This document shows, one piece after another, positions 52,318 through 61,017 of a stretch of DNA of 64,000 nucleotides (within the stretch, counting starts at the first letter, position 1; every line of letters begins with the position of its first letter). The position numbers and the translations under genes were made by a program. The notes below the pieces were generated by a model that saw only the letters and a list, made by a program, of their open reading frames with translations, was not told the DNA's origin and made no database searches. The stretch is from NCBI GenBank assembly GCA_963754955.1, contig CAVWHY010000012.1:1054001-1118000 (forward strand). Direction: 5' to 3'. This DNA is from CAVQJU01 sp963754955. GTDB lineage: Bacteria; Acidobacteriota; Vicinamibacteria; Vicinamibacterales; CAVVIG01.

Positions 52318-53052
52318 GTGACGCTCGGTACGAACAGTGCAGGGGATGCAGCCGTGCGGAGTGGCGGGGTAACCCGGTTTGTGTTCGTGTTGATCACAGC
52401 GGCCCTCGCGCCGGCACTCGCCGAGACGATTCCAGGCACCGCTGATCACTGCATCCGGCAGTTCCTCGAACAGGACGATGCTCAGCATCCATATCGCGGG
52501 ACCCGTCGGCTCGAAGCCGAAAACGGGGACCGCCGCGCCTGGCTCGAAGCGGTCACCGCGTACTCACCTTCGAGTGGATTCCGTTATGAAGTGACCGCGG
52601 AAGGCGGATCGGATTTGATCCGCTCGAAAGTCCTGCGGGCGGTCCTTGACGAAGAACGCGACGTGATCTCCCGCGGCGACGGCCATCGCTCGGCGCTCGG
52701 GCGCGCGAACTACACGTTTCAGCCGGCGGGCATCGATGATGACGGCCTGGCCAACGTGCTCCTGTCGCCGCGCCGCAAGGAGCGGGTGCTCGTCTCGGGC
52801 AGGATGTTTCTGCAGCCCGACGACGGCAGTCTCGTGCGGCTGCAAGGACAGCTGGCCAAAAATCCGTCGTTCTGGATCAGGGACGTCGAAATCCAGCGAT
52901 CCTACGAACGCATCGGTGGGGTGGTCGTCCCTGTGTTGCTGACGGCAAACGCCCAGGTCCGTGTGTTTGGCCCCGCGACACTGCGAATGACGTACGCGTA
53001 CTCGGAAATCGACGGCCGTCGCACTCCAACGGCATCGTCCGACAGCAACTGA
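52318..53052 (+). CDS. Exported protein of unknown function
   Basis: A 244-residue protein with GTG start at 52318; an internal GTG at 52354 would place the signal segment (TRFVFVLITAALAPALAE) nearer the N-terminus. The mature part has DAQHPYRGTRRLEAENGDRR, FRYEVTAEGGSDLIRSKVLR and the C-terminal VVVPVLLTANAQVRVFGPAT with ATLRMTYAYSEIDG. This resembles periplasmic lipoprotein-carrier-like beta proteins, but no family is assigned with confidence. Confidence 0.65.
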   Translation: MTLGTNSAGDAAVRSGGVTRFVFVLITAALAPALAETIPGTADHCIRQFLEQDDAQHPYRGTRRLEAENGDRRAWLEAVTAYSPSSGFRYEVTAEGGSDLIRSKVLRAVLDEERDVISRGDGHRSALGRANYTFQPAGIDDDGLANVLLSPRRKERVLVSGRMFLQPDDGSLVRLQGQLAKNPSFWIRDVEIQRSYERIGGVVVPVLLTANAQVRVFGPATLRMTYAYSEIDGRRTPTASSDSN

Positions 53053-53074
53053 CCCCGCCTGATTCTTCACCCGC

Positions 53075-54424
53075 CTATGGCGCGAGCGGCACGACGGCGG
53101 CAATCGCCGACTGATCGGCGCCGACGGCCTTGCCGTCAGTCGCCGCGTTCACGTACGGGCTGGCCGCCGTCAACCGATAGTTTCCCCCCGCCAGATCCAC
53201 GAACCCGACCGCCGCGACAGTAGCGGGGTAGAAGTTGTCCACCGGATATGTTGACGCATGGCCGGCCGTGAAGATGTTGTGGTGGACGGACGCGCTCGGG
53301 TAGTACGTCGCGATCGTGGCGCTGCCGGCTGCCGTCCCGCTGCCTTTGATCCCGTAGATGTTGTCGGGGACGATGTTGTTCGTGAGGGTCAGACGCAGCA
53401 CCGCCTCGCCGTCCGCCCACATGACCGACGTGCCGTCCGTGAAGACGGTGTTGTGATCCACGACGATGCCGTCGCCGCCGTTCGTGAGCAGGAACGTGCC
53501 GGTGCCTCCCCAGTTTGCAGCGCTCACATCGAGGAACAGGTTGTTGCGGATGGTGATCGTGTTGGTGGCTCGGCTGCTGTTCGGGCTGTCGTGCCCGAGC
53601 ACGTTGAACACCGACGCCACGTGCCGGACGATGTTGTTCGTGAACTGCACCTGCTGCACGACGGTCCACGGCGCCGTTCCGTTCTGATTGCGCGGGGTCA
53701 GCACGATGGCGTAACCGATCTGGGCGGCCGCCCAGTTGTTTTCGATGAGGTTGCCGTCGATCGTGACGCGCTGCGCGTTCTTCAGCTCGATCAGGTTCTT
53801 GACGGTCCATCCCTCCGCGCGCCAGCTCAGGGGCTTCGAAATATAGTTCTGCCGCAGCGTGATGTCGGACGGCACGAGGTTCGCGATGAAGGGATCGGCG
53901 CCGCCGCACATCACGTTCTCCCCCGCCGACTCGAGGTAGTTGTTGGCAATGAGGTACGGCCCCGGGCCGTTCGAGCCCTGGATCGCCTGCGAATCCGACT
54001 GCGACGATTTGATGTTCGAGATATACGAGTTGACGATGGTCGTCGCCGCCGAATTGAGCGCGATCCCGCGCTTCTGCCCGTTCACGGCGTCGCCGTGGAT
54101 GTAGCAGCGATCGATTACCAGATCGTGCGGCAAGGACGCGAGCGATGATTGCGTCGAATCCTGCGCGCCCAGCTTGATGATGTCCGTGTGGGGATAGGTA
54201 TTCACGATCTCGAGGAATTGCAGGCGATAGTGATGCGCGCCTGCCGCGGTCGCGAACGCCGACATCTTGGCGAATCCGCCCTGCACTCTCGCGAGGCGGC
54301 TGGCGTACTGGGGACGATCCGGACGCCGTCTGCCGGGAGCGATGAGTCCGAAGTCGCGGGAAATCGGCGATTCGATTCGATTTGACTTCCGTACGTACGC
54401 AAACCACGGAGGTGTGACTGCCAT
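53075..54424 (-). CDS. Right-handed parallel beta-helix protein, N-terminus probably truncated
   Basis: About 450 residues of beta-helix coils, each with N/T-rich turns: LVIDRCYIHGDAVNGQKRGI, LIANNYLESAGENVMCGG, VTIDGNLIENNWAAAQIGYA and ITIRNNLFLDVSAANWGG. This is the pectate-lyase-like fold of surface polysaccharide lyases or hydrolases. There is no signal peptide and the first 50 residues are basic and non-coil-like. The conserved region starts only around AFATAAGAHHYRLQFLEIVN, so the real 5' end is missing or displaced by an upstream frameshift. The region before 54424 is occupied by a gene on the other strand. Confidence 0.75.
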   Translation of the reverse strand: MAVTPPWFAYVRKSNRIESPISRDFGLIAPGRRRPDRPQYASRLARVQGGFAKMSAFATAAGAHHYRLQFLEIVNTYPHTDIIKLGAQDSTQSSLASLPHDLVIDRCYIHGDAVNGQKRGIALNSAATTIVNSYISNIKSSQSDSQAIQGSNGPGPYLIANNYLESAGENVMCGGADPFIANLVPSDITLRQNYISKPLSWRAEGWTVKNLIELKNAQRVTIDGNLIENNWAAAQIGYAIVLTPRNQNGTAPWTVVQQVQFTNNIVRHVASVFNVLGHDSPNSSRATNTITIRNNLFLDVSAANWGGTGTFLLTNGGDGIVVDHNTVFTDGTSVMWADGEAVLRLTLTNNIVPDNIYGIKGSGTAAGSATIATYYPSASVHHNIFTAGHASTYPVDNFYPATVAAVGFVDLAGGNYRLTAASPYVNAATDGKAVGADQSAIAAVVPLAP

Positions 54425-54503
54425 TCTGGTCGTCCGTGTCGGTAAGACTTACGTTCTTCGTACGACTTGCGCTACGTTTGCGAGGTCGGTACGCTCGTCC
54501 GAG

Positions 54504-54956
54504 ATGCCGCACCTGCGCTTGTACGTCCCCGAAGAATGGCTGCACGAGGACTTCCGGGTCAGCACGGGTTTCGACGCCAGGCGCCTGCTGGACCATCTGG
54601 TGGGCGTGGTCGCGAACCTGCGCATGGAAAATCCGGCGGCGGACGCCGCGACGAACGAGGTGCCGATGATCAATCTCAGCAACCTCAAGCACGCAATCGT
54701 GCCGCTAATCCACGCGCGCGTGGGCGGCGACCCCGGCCAGCGGTTCCTGCACGTGACGCTGGCGGCGGGAAACGACACGCCCGGCCGGACAGCGAACGTC
54801 CGTGTGCGCGCTGCCGCCGTTCTCGGAGACGAGATCGATCGGTTTGTCGGCGATCTTCCCGGCCTGGCGTCGGTCACGGTCCACGTGCAGGACATCGATC
54901 GTGACCGAGGCTATTCGACGACCGCCGAGCGGAAGAAACGCCGTTCGAGCGGTTAG
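54504..54956 (+). CDS. Conserved protein, possibly tautomerase-like
   Basis: A 150-residue protein from ATG 54504 (MPHLRLYVPEEWLHEDFRVS). RFLHVTLAAGNDTPGRTANV and LGDEIDRFVGDLPGLASVTV recall the second half of CHMI-type tautomerases, but the N-terminal proline context is atypical, so the link is weak. Overlaps the end of the minus-strand gene at 54953 by four bases. Earlier frame-open codons upstream have no ribosome-binding site. Confidence 0.5.
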   Translation: MPHLRLYVPEEWLHEDFRVSTGFDARRLLDHLVGVVANLRMENPAADAATNEVPMINLSNLKHAIVPLIHARVGGDPGQRFLHVTLAAGNDTPGRTANVRVRAAAVLGDEIDRFVGDLPGLASVTVHVQDIDRDRGYSTTAERKKRRSSG

Positions 54957-55693
54957 CTGCAGGACGGCGTGACGACGCGCAGCGCGCTGAGTTTCAGCGA
55001 GCCGCCCGCCAGGACGCCGGTCGCGGCGACCCGTTTGCCGACCTGCGGCTGCAGCGCGTGCGCATCCGGCAGCTCCACGAGGGCAATCGACGACGAGTGC
55101 TTCTTCAGGAAGCCCGTGCGCCAGCTGCGTGCCTTGGGCGCCTCGACGCCTTCGGTGTCGGTCAGCCGGAACTCCGTTTCGTCCACGCTCATTTCAAGAC
55201 AGCCGGTGATCGTCACCGGCGGCGGACCGACCGTCGCCGCTGCAGGCGCCAGCGCCGCGCTTCGGGCGGGAGCGGGCTCCGCTGGGGCCGCGGCAGCGGC
55301 CGCCGTGCCCGACACCTTCGCGGATTCTGCGGGGTGAATCGGCTGCGGCTTCGTCGCGACGGTCTTTGTCGCCGGTCTGCGGACGGGTGCGGGTGAGACG
55401 GCGCTAATGGTTGTACTGACAGAAGCCTGAGGCGCCGGTGCTGCCGGAAGCGGCTGCGCGGTCGCTGGGGCCGCGGTCGGCTGGTTCAGCAGCTGTAACG
55501 GCGCCGTTTGGCCTACCTTCGGCGCTGGCGGATTACCGGGGAGCGCCAGCCCCACGACCACGAAGGAAGTGGCAATGCCGAGAACCATCAGCTTGAGACG
55601 TTTCGATCGCTGTTGGCGCAGCTTCGTGCGTGGCGCCCGAGGCGGTTCCGCGGGAGAAGGCGCCGGCGATGTTGATGCTTGAGTGTTGTCCAC
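54953..55693 (-). CDS. Membrane-anchored Pro/Ala-rich protein with C-terminal beta domain
   Basis: A 246-residue protein. GTG start at 55693 with GGAGGCG upstream (a longer frame exists but lacks this site). One membrane helix, LKLMVLGIATSFVVVGLAL, near residue 35-55. A long Pro/Ala linker (PATAQPLPAAPAPQASVS and similar) follows. The C-terminal 85-residue OB-like domain contains VTITGCLEMSVDETEFRLTD and GKRVAATGVLAGGSLKLSAL, ending CS. It is probably periplasmic; partner unknown. Confidence 0.6.
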   Translation of the reverse strand: MDNTQASTSPAPSPAEPPRAPRTKLRQQRSKRLKLMVLGIATSFVVVGLALPGNPPAPKVGQTAPLQLLNQPTAAPATAQPLPAAPAPQASVSTTISAVSPAPVRRPATKTVATKPQPIHPAESAKVSGTAAAAAAPAEPAPARSAALAPAAATVGPPPVTITGCLEMSVDETEFRLTDTEGVEAPKARSWRTGFLKKHSSSIALVELPDAHALQPQVGKRVAATGVLAGGSLKLSALRVVTPSCS

Positions 55694-55881
55694 GGTCCGC
55701 CTCCGTTGCTGTCGTTTCCTTGGCGTCGCTCTTCGCGCGCGCGGCCGGCCGCTCGCTCGGCAACCTGACGGCGCGCTTGGACACCTCCAGCCTGCAAGGC
55801 AATTCACATGCCCGACGGTTTTGCGCAGAACGGTGCGCGAAGGCAGAACGTCCGGTTACAGGTTGGTCAGTCGACTTGCAA

Positions 55882-57498
55882 CTACGCCATCGCCTTGAAG
55901 ATGGCAAGCCGTTGCTCGCGTATGGGATCGTTCACGACCGCACTCTGAGTGTTGAACACCATGGTCGGCCGAGCCGCGCTGTTGTACGCCGTCCAGGCCG
56001 GCAGCTTCGGCGTACTCGGATTCCCGGTGCGCGCGAACGCAATCCACGCGTCGCTCACCTTGTCGGCAAGCGCGATCGCTTCGGCGCCCCCGCCGGTGAG
56101 ACGCGTGGCGGCCTTGATGTTGTCGAACGCGAACGGAATCTCGATCGTGTGCGGCGATTTCAGCCGGCCGCCGTCGACGGGCGTTTCCCAGCGCCAGTAG
56201 TACAGGTAGACGGGGCCTTTGCGCAGCGCCGAACGACGATCCGCAATCGTCATCACCGGTCCGCTGTACCGGTAGTCGCTGGCGATGAGAAAGTAGAGAT
56301 CGGACGGCGACGCGCCCGGGTTCGCGCGGGTGTACGCGTCAATCGTCGCGCCGGCGCCCGCGCCGAGCAGATCGCCGATGCGCTTGCGCATGGCGGCGTC
56401 CGACAGGGAGAACAACTCGGCCGCGGCGCTCGAGGTCAGCTCGGTCCGCGTCGAGCCAAGCATCAGCGGAACGTCAGGCGACACGGTTGCCGCCGCCGGG
56501 AAAAACGGATGCTGCGGCACGGCCTTTCCGTCCACCGCCGGCGAGAACCCCTGCGTCATCTGGTCCACGTTCATCCGCCGCATCGTCTCGAAATAGGCCG
56601 ACATCACCTTGTCGAGCGGCGCCATCTGCAGGTCGCGCACCCGCGTCTTGTCGAGTCCCATCGTCTTCATCAGCTCCGACGCGACGCGGGTTGCCTGATC
56701 GCGCTCGACGAGCTTCAGCGTGGCGCCGCTCTCGATGATGGCGCGATGAAACAACCCCTTCGCCTCGGGCATCGCCAGCAGCGTCGCGACTTTCCGGCCG
56801 CCGCCCGACTGCCCGAACACGGTGACCGTGCCGGGATCGCCGCCGAACCGCGTGATGTTGTCGCGCACCCATTCGAGCGCGCGGACGATGTCGAGCATGC
56901 CGACGTCGCCGGACGCCGAGTACTCCGGCCCGCCGGGCTCGCCGAGATAGGTGAAGCCGAGCACGTTCAGCCTGTGGTTGATCGTGACGACCACGACGTC
57001 GCCGCGGCGGGCGAGGTTGAGACCGGCGGTAATCGGCGACGATCCCGATCCCGACGAGAATCCGCCGCCGTGGCACCACACCATCACGGGACGCTTCCGC
57101 CCGTCGTCGAGGGCCGGCGTCCAGACGTTGAGCACGAGGCAGTCTTCGCCTTCCTGCGGCAGCCCCGCGCCGGCGACAGCCAGATCGGACGCGTTGCGGC
57201 GCGCTCCGGGTTCCGTCTGCGGCGCGCTCGGGCCGTACTCGAGCGCGTCGCGCACGCCGGTCCACTTCGGCACCGGCGCCGGGGGCATGAACCGGTTGCT
57301 GCCGGTCGTGTTTGCGCCGTACGGGACGCCCTTGAAGATCCTGATGCCTTCGACTTCGACACCGCGGACTTTGCCGGCGGTCGTGTCGGCGACGACGAAG
57401 GTATCCGCGGCGAACGCGTGCCTCGCGCCGAAAGCGCACGCGGCGGTCAGAAGGGACGCGTGCTTCACGAAGTCGCGGCGGGACAGGTGGATAGTCAT
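55882..57498 (-). CDS. Type-B carboxylesterase/lipase, Tat-exported
   Basis: A 538-residue alpha/beta hydrolase. Tat signal HLSRRDFVKHASLLTAACAF; the family N-terminus KVRGVEVEGIRIFKGVPYGA; CLVLNVWTP and CHGGGFSSGSG oxyanion loop; nucleophile VFGQSGGGRKVATLLAMP (Gly-Gly-Gly in place of the usual Gly-Ala). The acid side is GSTRTELTSSAA and the catalytic histidine SPHTIEIPFAFDN. It is full-length and hydrolyses carboxylic esters, probably in the periplasm. It is divergent to the HtrA gene. Confidence 0.92.
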   Translation of the reverse strand: MTIHLSRRDFVKHASLLTAACAFGARHAFAADTFVVADTTAGKVRGVEVEGIRIFKGVPYGANTTGSNRFMPPAPVPKWTGVRDALEYGPSAPQTEPGARRNASDLAVAGAGLPQEGEDCLVLNVWTPALDDGRKRPVMVWCHGGGFSSGSGSSPITAGLNLARRGDVVVVTINHRLNVLGFTYLGEPGGPEYSASGDVGMLDIVRALEWVRDNITRFGGDPGTVTVFGQSGGGRKVATLLAMPEAKGLFHRAIIESGATLKLVERDQATRVASELMKTMGLDKTRVRDLQMAPLDKVMSAYFETMRRMNVDQMTQGFSPAVDGKAVPQHPFFPAAATVSPDVPLMLGSTRTELTSSAAAELFSLSDAAMRKRIGDLLGAGAGATIDAYTRANPGASPSDLYFLIASDYRYSGPVMTIADRRSALRKGPVYLYYWRWETPVDGGRLKSPHTIEIPFAFDNIKAATRLTGGGAEAIALADKVSDAWIAFARTGNPSTPKLPAWTAYNSAARPTMVFNTQSAVVNDPIREQRLAIFKAMA

Positions 57499-57627
57499 GA
57501 GCGCTCCTTCGGGGGGATTCTACCCGAGCTGACCCGGTGCCATGGCGGTATGATGACTCGCCGCACCGGTCAGCGCCCCGGTCCACTCAGGCGTGGCCCC
57601 GACGGCAACAGCCGTAAGGAGTAGCAA

Positions 57628-59067
57628 ATGAGGCGATTCCCGGTCTTCGTGTGGCTCTCGTGCCTGTTCGTCGTATGGGCCGCTCCCGCCCGCGCGGGTC
57701 AACGTCCGGCGCCGCCCCCGGCTTCGCCGGCCGCGTCCCAGGATCCGCTCGCGCGGATGAACGAGGCCGTGGACGCGCTCACCAAAAAAGTCTGGCCCAG
57801 CGTCGTCCAGATCCAGGTGACCAGTTACGGCGCGCAGGAAGGCGCTCGAAGCGAGGCCAGCGTCGTCGTCGGGCGGCAGCGGTCCGTCGGTTCGGGATTC
57901 GTGATCGACACGGACGGCTACATCATGACGAACGCGCACGTCGTGAACGACGCGACGAGGGTCCAGGTCGTCCTGCCGGCGGACAACGCGGACGGCACGC
58001 TGGCGACGGCGTTGTCGGGCCGATCGTACCTGGTGAGCGCGCGGATCGTCGGCGTGGCCGCCGAACTGGATCTTGCGCTGCTGAAAATCGATGGCCAGAA
58101 GCTGGCGGCGCTGCCGCTGGCCACTTACTCGCAGGTCCGGCAGGGCGAAACGGTCTTCGCGTTCGGAAGCCCGATCGGGATGCGCAACAGCCTGTCGCAC
58201 GGGCTGGTCTCCGCGGTCGCGAGGCAGGTGGATCCGGATTCGCCGCAGATCTATATCCAGACCGACGCGCCCATCAACCCCGGAAATTCCGGCGGCCCGC
58301 TGGTCAACATCCGCGGGGAAGTGGTCGGCATCAACACGTTCATCCTGTCGCAGTCCGGCGGCAACGAGGGACTGGGATTTGCGATTCCGAGCGCGACGGT
58401 CAGGACCGTGTTCCGCCAGCTCAAGCAGTTCGGTCAGCTCCGGCGCCAGGAGATCGGCATCAGCATGCAGACGATCTCGACGGGCATGGCGGCTGCGCTC
58501 GGGCTCGTGAAAAATTTCGGCGTCATCGTGTCCGACGTCTGGCCCGGCGGCCCGGCGGAGAAGGCCGGCGTGAAGATCGGCGACATCCTCGTGTCGGTCG
58601 ACGGGCAGCCCGCCGACAACCTGCCGACGGTCAGCTACAACTTCCGCCTGAGGGACTCCACCGAAAACGTCCCGGTGGTCGTGCTGCGCGGAGGGAGCCA
58701 GCAGAACCTCAGCATCGCGCCGGTCGAAGTACGGAGCGGCCTGGACGATGTGTCCGCCACGGCGGATCCTGAAAAAGGGCTGGTGGCCCGGCTGGGCATC
58801 ATCGGCGTCGAAATCGATCAGCGCATCGCCGCCGCTGCCACGGGGCTCAGGGACCCGTTCGGCGTCATCGTTGTCGCGCGCGCGGTCGGGGCGGCGAGCG
58901 ACGTGCCGCTCCAGCCGAAGGACATCATCCGCAGCCTGAACAATCGGCAGATGCTGACGGTGCAGGCGCTCAAGGATGCGCTGGGCACCCTCATGCCGGG
59001 CTCGCCCGTGACCCTGCAGATTCAACGCGACGGCAGGCTGACGTACTTGTCGTTCACGCTGGAATAA
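57628..59067 (+). CDS. HtrA/DegP-type periplasmic serine protease
   Basis: A 479-residue trypsin-like protease with signal peptide MRRFPVFVWLSCLFVVWAAP. Catalytic triad H104 (TNAHVV), D148 (AELDLALLKI) and S221 (NPGNSGGPL), all present. Two PDZ domains follow: ISMQTISTGMAAALGLVKNF to the first carboxylate-binding-type loop, and IIGVEIDQRIAAAATGLR to the C-terminus. It is expected to degrade or chaperone misfolded envelope proteins. Its TAA overlaps the ATG of the downstream tail-tube-like remnant (TAATG). Confidence 0.93.
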   Translation: MRRFPVFVWLSCLFVVWAAPARAGQRPAPPPASPAASQDPLARMNEAVDALTKKVWPSVVQIQVTSYGAQEGARSEASVVVGRQRSVGSGFVIDTDGYIMTNAHVVNDATRVQVVLPADNADGTLATALSGRSYLVSARIVGVAAELDLALLKIDGQKLAALPLATYSQVRQGETVFAFGSPIGMRNSLSHGLVSAVARQVDPDSPQIYIQTDAPINPGNSGGPLVNIRGEVVGINTFILSQSGGNEGLGFAIPSATVRTVFRQLKQFGQLRRQEIGISMQTISTGMAAALGLVKNFGVIVSDVWPGGPAEKAGVKIGDILVSVDGQPADNLPTVSYNFRLRDSTENVPVVVLRGGSQQNLSIAPVEVRSGLDDVSATADPEKGLVARLGIIGVEIDQRIAAAATGLRDPFGVIVVARAVGAASDVPLQPKDIIRSLNNRQMLTVQALKDALGTLMPGSPVTLQIQRDGRLTYLSFTLE

Positions 59068-59412
59068 TGGGGTCACGTGAGCCCGAGCCGCTGCTCGGAA
59101 TCAGCTGTTTCGAAGTCCTGATCGGCGCCCGCGAAGTTGGTTTCGCCGAGGTGAGCCGGCTCACTTCGGAGACACTTCCCGGCGCTTCTGCGGATCGGCC
59201 GGTCCATCGTTTCGCGACCGTCGTGCTCAGGCGGGCGCTGACGACATCAACAGAGCTCTACGACTGGCGCCGGCTCATCGTCGACGGAAGGACGACCGCC
59301 GCGATGTCACCATCCGGCAGCTGTCCGCGCCGGCCGGGAAGATCGTAAACGCGTGGCGGCTGGCGCGCGCGTGGCCGCGCCGCTGGTCCGGGCCCGCCTT
59401 CGATGCGCTGAA
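59067..59412 (+). pseudogene. T4 gp19-like tail-tube protein, C-terminally truncated
   Basis: ATG 59067 overlaps the HtrA stop. The sequence CFEVLIGAREVGFAEVSRLT, FATVVLRRALTTSTELYDWR is the N-terminal and central part of the phage tail-tube/gp19 family. Near 59285 one base is missing; the next frame gives RRDVTIRQLSAPAGKIVNAW and RLARAWPRRWSGPAFDAL. The final 15-20 residues of the family domain are absent and the sequence runs into the second tail-tube-like gene. Such proteins form tubes in phage tails, PVC-type injection systems or gas-vesicle-unrelated nanotubes. No other phage or injection-system gene is nearby. Confidence 0.6.
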
Positions 59413-59429
59413 ACGACAAGGAGAACAGC

Positions 59430-59720
59430 GTGCGCAAGATCACCGGTCTGAACAAGGCGGCCGACGTCACGCTCAAGCGCGGGGTCATCGGGTCGTTGAA
59501 TCTCTATCAGTGGCTCGACCAGATCCGGAACGGCGACGCGGCCGCCTACCGCAGTGTCGTGATCCAGCTGCAGAACGAGGATCACTCGGCGGTCGTGATG
59601 ACGTGGAAGCTCCTGCGCGCGCGGATCATCAAGCACACGAGCGGACCCTTCAACGCGAAAGGGACGGACGTCGCGATGGAGGAGATCACGCTCGCGTACG
59701 AGCGGCTCGAACTGGAGTAG
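59430..59720 (+). CDS. T4 gp19-like tail-tube protein, N-terminally truncated
   Basis: A 96-residue frame from GTG 59430: VRKITGLNKAADVTLKRGVI, GSLNLYQWLDQIRNG, VVMTWKLLRARIIKHTSGPF and DVAMEEITLAYERLELE. This is the C-terminal two thirds of a gp19-type tail-tube protein; complete ones start about 50 residues earlier with an N-D-x-x-F-E-V-like strand. Just upstream (59415-59429) the frame reads DKENS, as in complete relatives (KENSVRKITGL), so the missing N-terminus was removed at the junction with the first copy. Confidence 0.65.
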   Translation: MRKITGLNKAADVTLKRGVIGSLNLYQWLDQIRNGDAAAYRSVVIQLQNEDHSAVVMTWKLLRARIIKHTSGPFNAKGTDVAMEEITLAYERLELE

Positions 59721-59870
59721 GTGGCTATCCCGCGGCGAATAGAGTACAGTCGCGGCACGGCTTTCCTGAATCTGCTGCCTGATTCTCGCCTGCGCTAGGC
59801 CTGTCTCGCATCAGTCTTCATCAAACACCGGCACGACGCGGGGTGGTGATGCGAAATGCAATCCAGGCAC

Positions 59871-60101
59871 ATGACGAAACCAATTCAGACGCGACGTGTC
59901 AAGGAAGCGCTCCTGCGCGTCCGGAATCTCTTCCTGGATCCCGGCGCCAGACTGACCACCGCCGACGCGGCGCAGATGGCAGGCCTCGATAGTCAGGTGT
60001 GCGGCGCGTTGCTGCAGGACCTGGTTGAAACGGGTTTTCTCGAGCAGCGCCTGCGCGGGGGCGTGTTCGTGCGCGCGGCGGGCACGGGCAAAATCGTTTA
60101 G
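59871..60101 (+). CDS. Small winged-helix-like DNA-binding protein
   Basis: A 76-residue protein (ATG 59871; ATG 59856 gives five more residues). A helix-turn-helix is visible: RLTTADAAQMAGLDSQVCGA then LLQDLVETGFLEQRLRGGVF, where the last strand pair looks like a wing. It is probably a transcription regulator or a degenerate IclR/MarR-like N-terminal domain. The next gene starts 13 bases downstream with a strong GAAGGAGC. Confidence 0.6.
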   Translation: MTKPIQTRRVKEALLRVRNLFLDPGARLTTADAAQMAGLDSQVCGALLQDLVETGFLEQRLRGGVFVRAAGTGKIV

Positions 60102-60114
60102 AAGGAGCCTTATC

Positions 60115-60297
60115 ATGAGTGGAAGTCTGCACCCCACGGAAACCCATCGACGCCGCCACCGGAAAGAGAAGCGCAACAAGCTGCGCGCGCGGCTTCGCGT
60201 GGCGCCGGCGGCCGGGCGCGCCGCGATCGAAGCGAAGCTGCTGAAAACATATGTGCTCGGCTCCGAGCCGCAGCCCACCAAGGGAACGGGATCATGA
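60115..60297 (+). CDS. Small basic protein, unknown function
   Basis: A 60-residue Arg/Lys-rich protein (HRRRHRKEKRNKLRARLRV) with a strong ribosome-binding site, GAAGGAGC. Its TGA overlaps the ATG of the Fe-S carrier gene (ATGA), so translation is probably coupled. Likely nucleic-acid binding by charge; no family is recognised. Confidence 0.55.
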   Translation: MSGSLHPTETHRRRHRKEKRNKLRARLRVAPAAGRAAIEAKLLKTYVLGSEPQPTKGTGS

Positions 60298-60623
60298 TTA
60301 ACGTGTCCGAAACGGCGGCGTCGAAAATCACCGAACTGCTGATCGAAGAACAGAAGGCCGGCGGCGGCTTGCGGGTGTTCGTGCAGGGCGGCGGCTGCTC
60401 GGGGTTCCAGTACGGCATGATGATCGAAGAGAACGGGCAGGGCGCGAGCGATCAGGTCTTCGAGTCCCACGGCGTGAAGTTGTTCGTGGACCCGATCAGC
60501 ATCCAGTATCTGAAGAACGCCGAGGTCGATTTCGTCGACACGGTCACGGGCGGCGGGTTCACGATCAAGAACCCCAACGCCAAGTCGACCTGCGGCTGCG
60601 GGTCGTCGTTTTCGACCGAGTAA
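60294..60623 (+). CDS. erpA: A-type iron-sulfur cluster carrier (ErpA/IscA family)
   Basis: A 109-residue protein with the three invariant cysteines: C35 in GGGCSGFQYG and C100/C102 in STCGCGSSF. Other family residues, VSETAASKITELLIEEQ and EVDFVDTVTGGGFTIKNPNA, are in place. It accepts and passes on [2Fe-2S] or [4Fe-4S] clusters. The symbol erpA is chosen for the CGCGSSF ending but iscA cannot be excluded. Other isc/suf genes are not adjacent. Confidence 0.92.
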   Translation: MINVSETAASKITELLIEEQKAGGGLRVFVQGGGCSGFQYGMMIEENGQGASDQVFESHGVKLFVDPISIQYLKNAEVDFVDTVTGGGFTIKNPNAKSTCGCGSSFSTE

Positions 60624-60628
60624 GGCGC

Positions 60629-60979
60629 GTGATCACGCTCGACAGCGAGGATCTCGACGACCATCAATCGCGATTACTCGATGTGCTCTGCGAGGAATTC
60701 GAAGCCGCTCCACGTCTCGACGCCGCGAACGGCCCGGGCCTTTATCACAGCCTTCGCACGCACCTCGCCGCGGCAGGGGCCACCGATGGCGATTTCGAGC
60801 TCCTGACAGGGCAGCTGGCGCGCCTCATCATCGAATCCGACAACCCGTTTACACCCCGGCAGAAAACCGCGCAATTGAAGTTGATATCAGAGATGTTTGC
60901 CCTGCGGGCTTTTCATCTTGTCGTCGACCGCGGCGCTGTTGTGAGCCTCGCCTTTGCAGAACGTCCGACCACGCACTAG
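60629..60979 (+). CDS. Hypothetical protein following the Fe-S carrier
   Basis: A 116-residue soluble, mostly helical protein, GTG start at 60629, five bases after the Fe-S carrier stop. Visible segments are DDHQSRLLDVLCEEFEAAPR, DFELLTGQLARLIIESDNPF and KTAQLKLISEMFALRAFHLV. One cysteine only. It is probably in the same transcript; function is unknown. Confidence 0.55.
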   Translation: MITLDSEDLDDHQSRLLDVLCEEFEAAPRLDAANGPGLYHSLRTHLAAAGATDGDFELLTGQLARLIIESDNPFTPRQKTAQLKLISEMFALRAFHLVVDRGAVVSLAFAERPTTH

Positions 60980-61017
60980 CGCCGCTCGACTGGGTGCAAC
61001 TCGCACCCAGTCTCTCT

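Noticed and set aside
55630..57624. A 664-codon plus-strand frame over the carboxylesterase gene
   Set aside because: Same reason: low-complexity Arg/Ala sequence opposite a complete esterase.
59067..59720. A prophage or complete injection system
   Set aside because: Only tail-tube-like pieces are present; no sheath, baseplate, capsid, integrase or lysis gene lies within the window.
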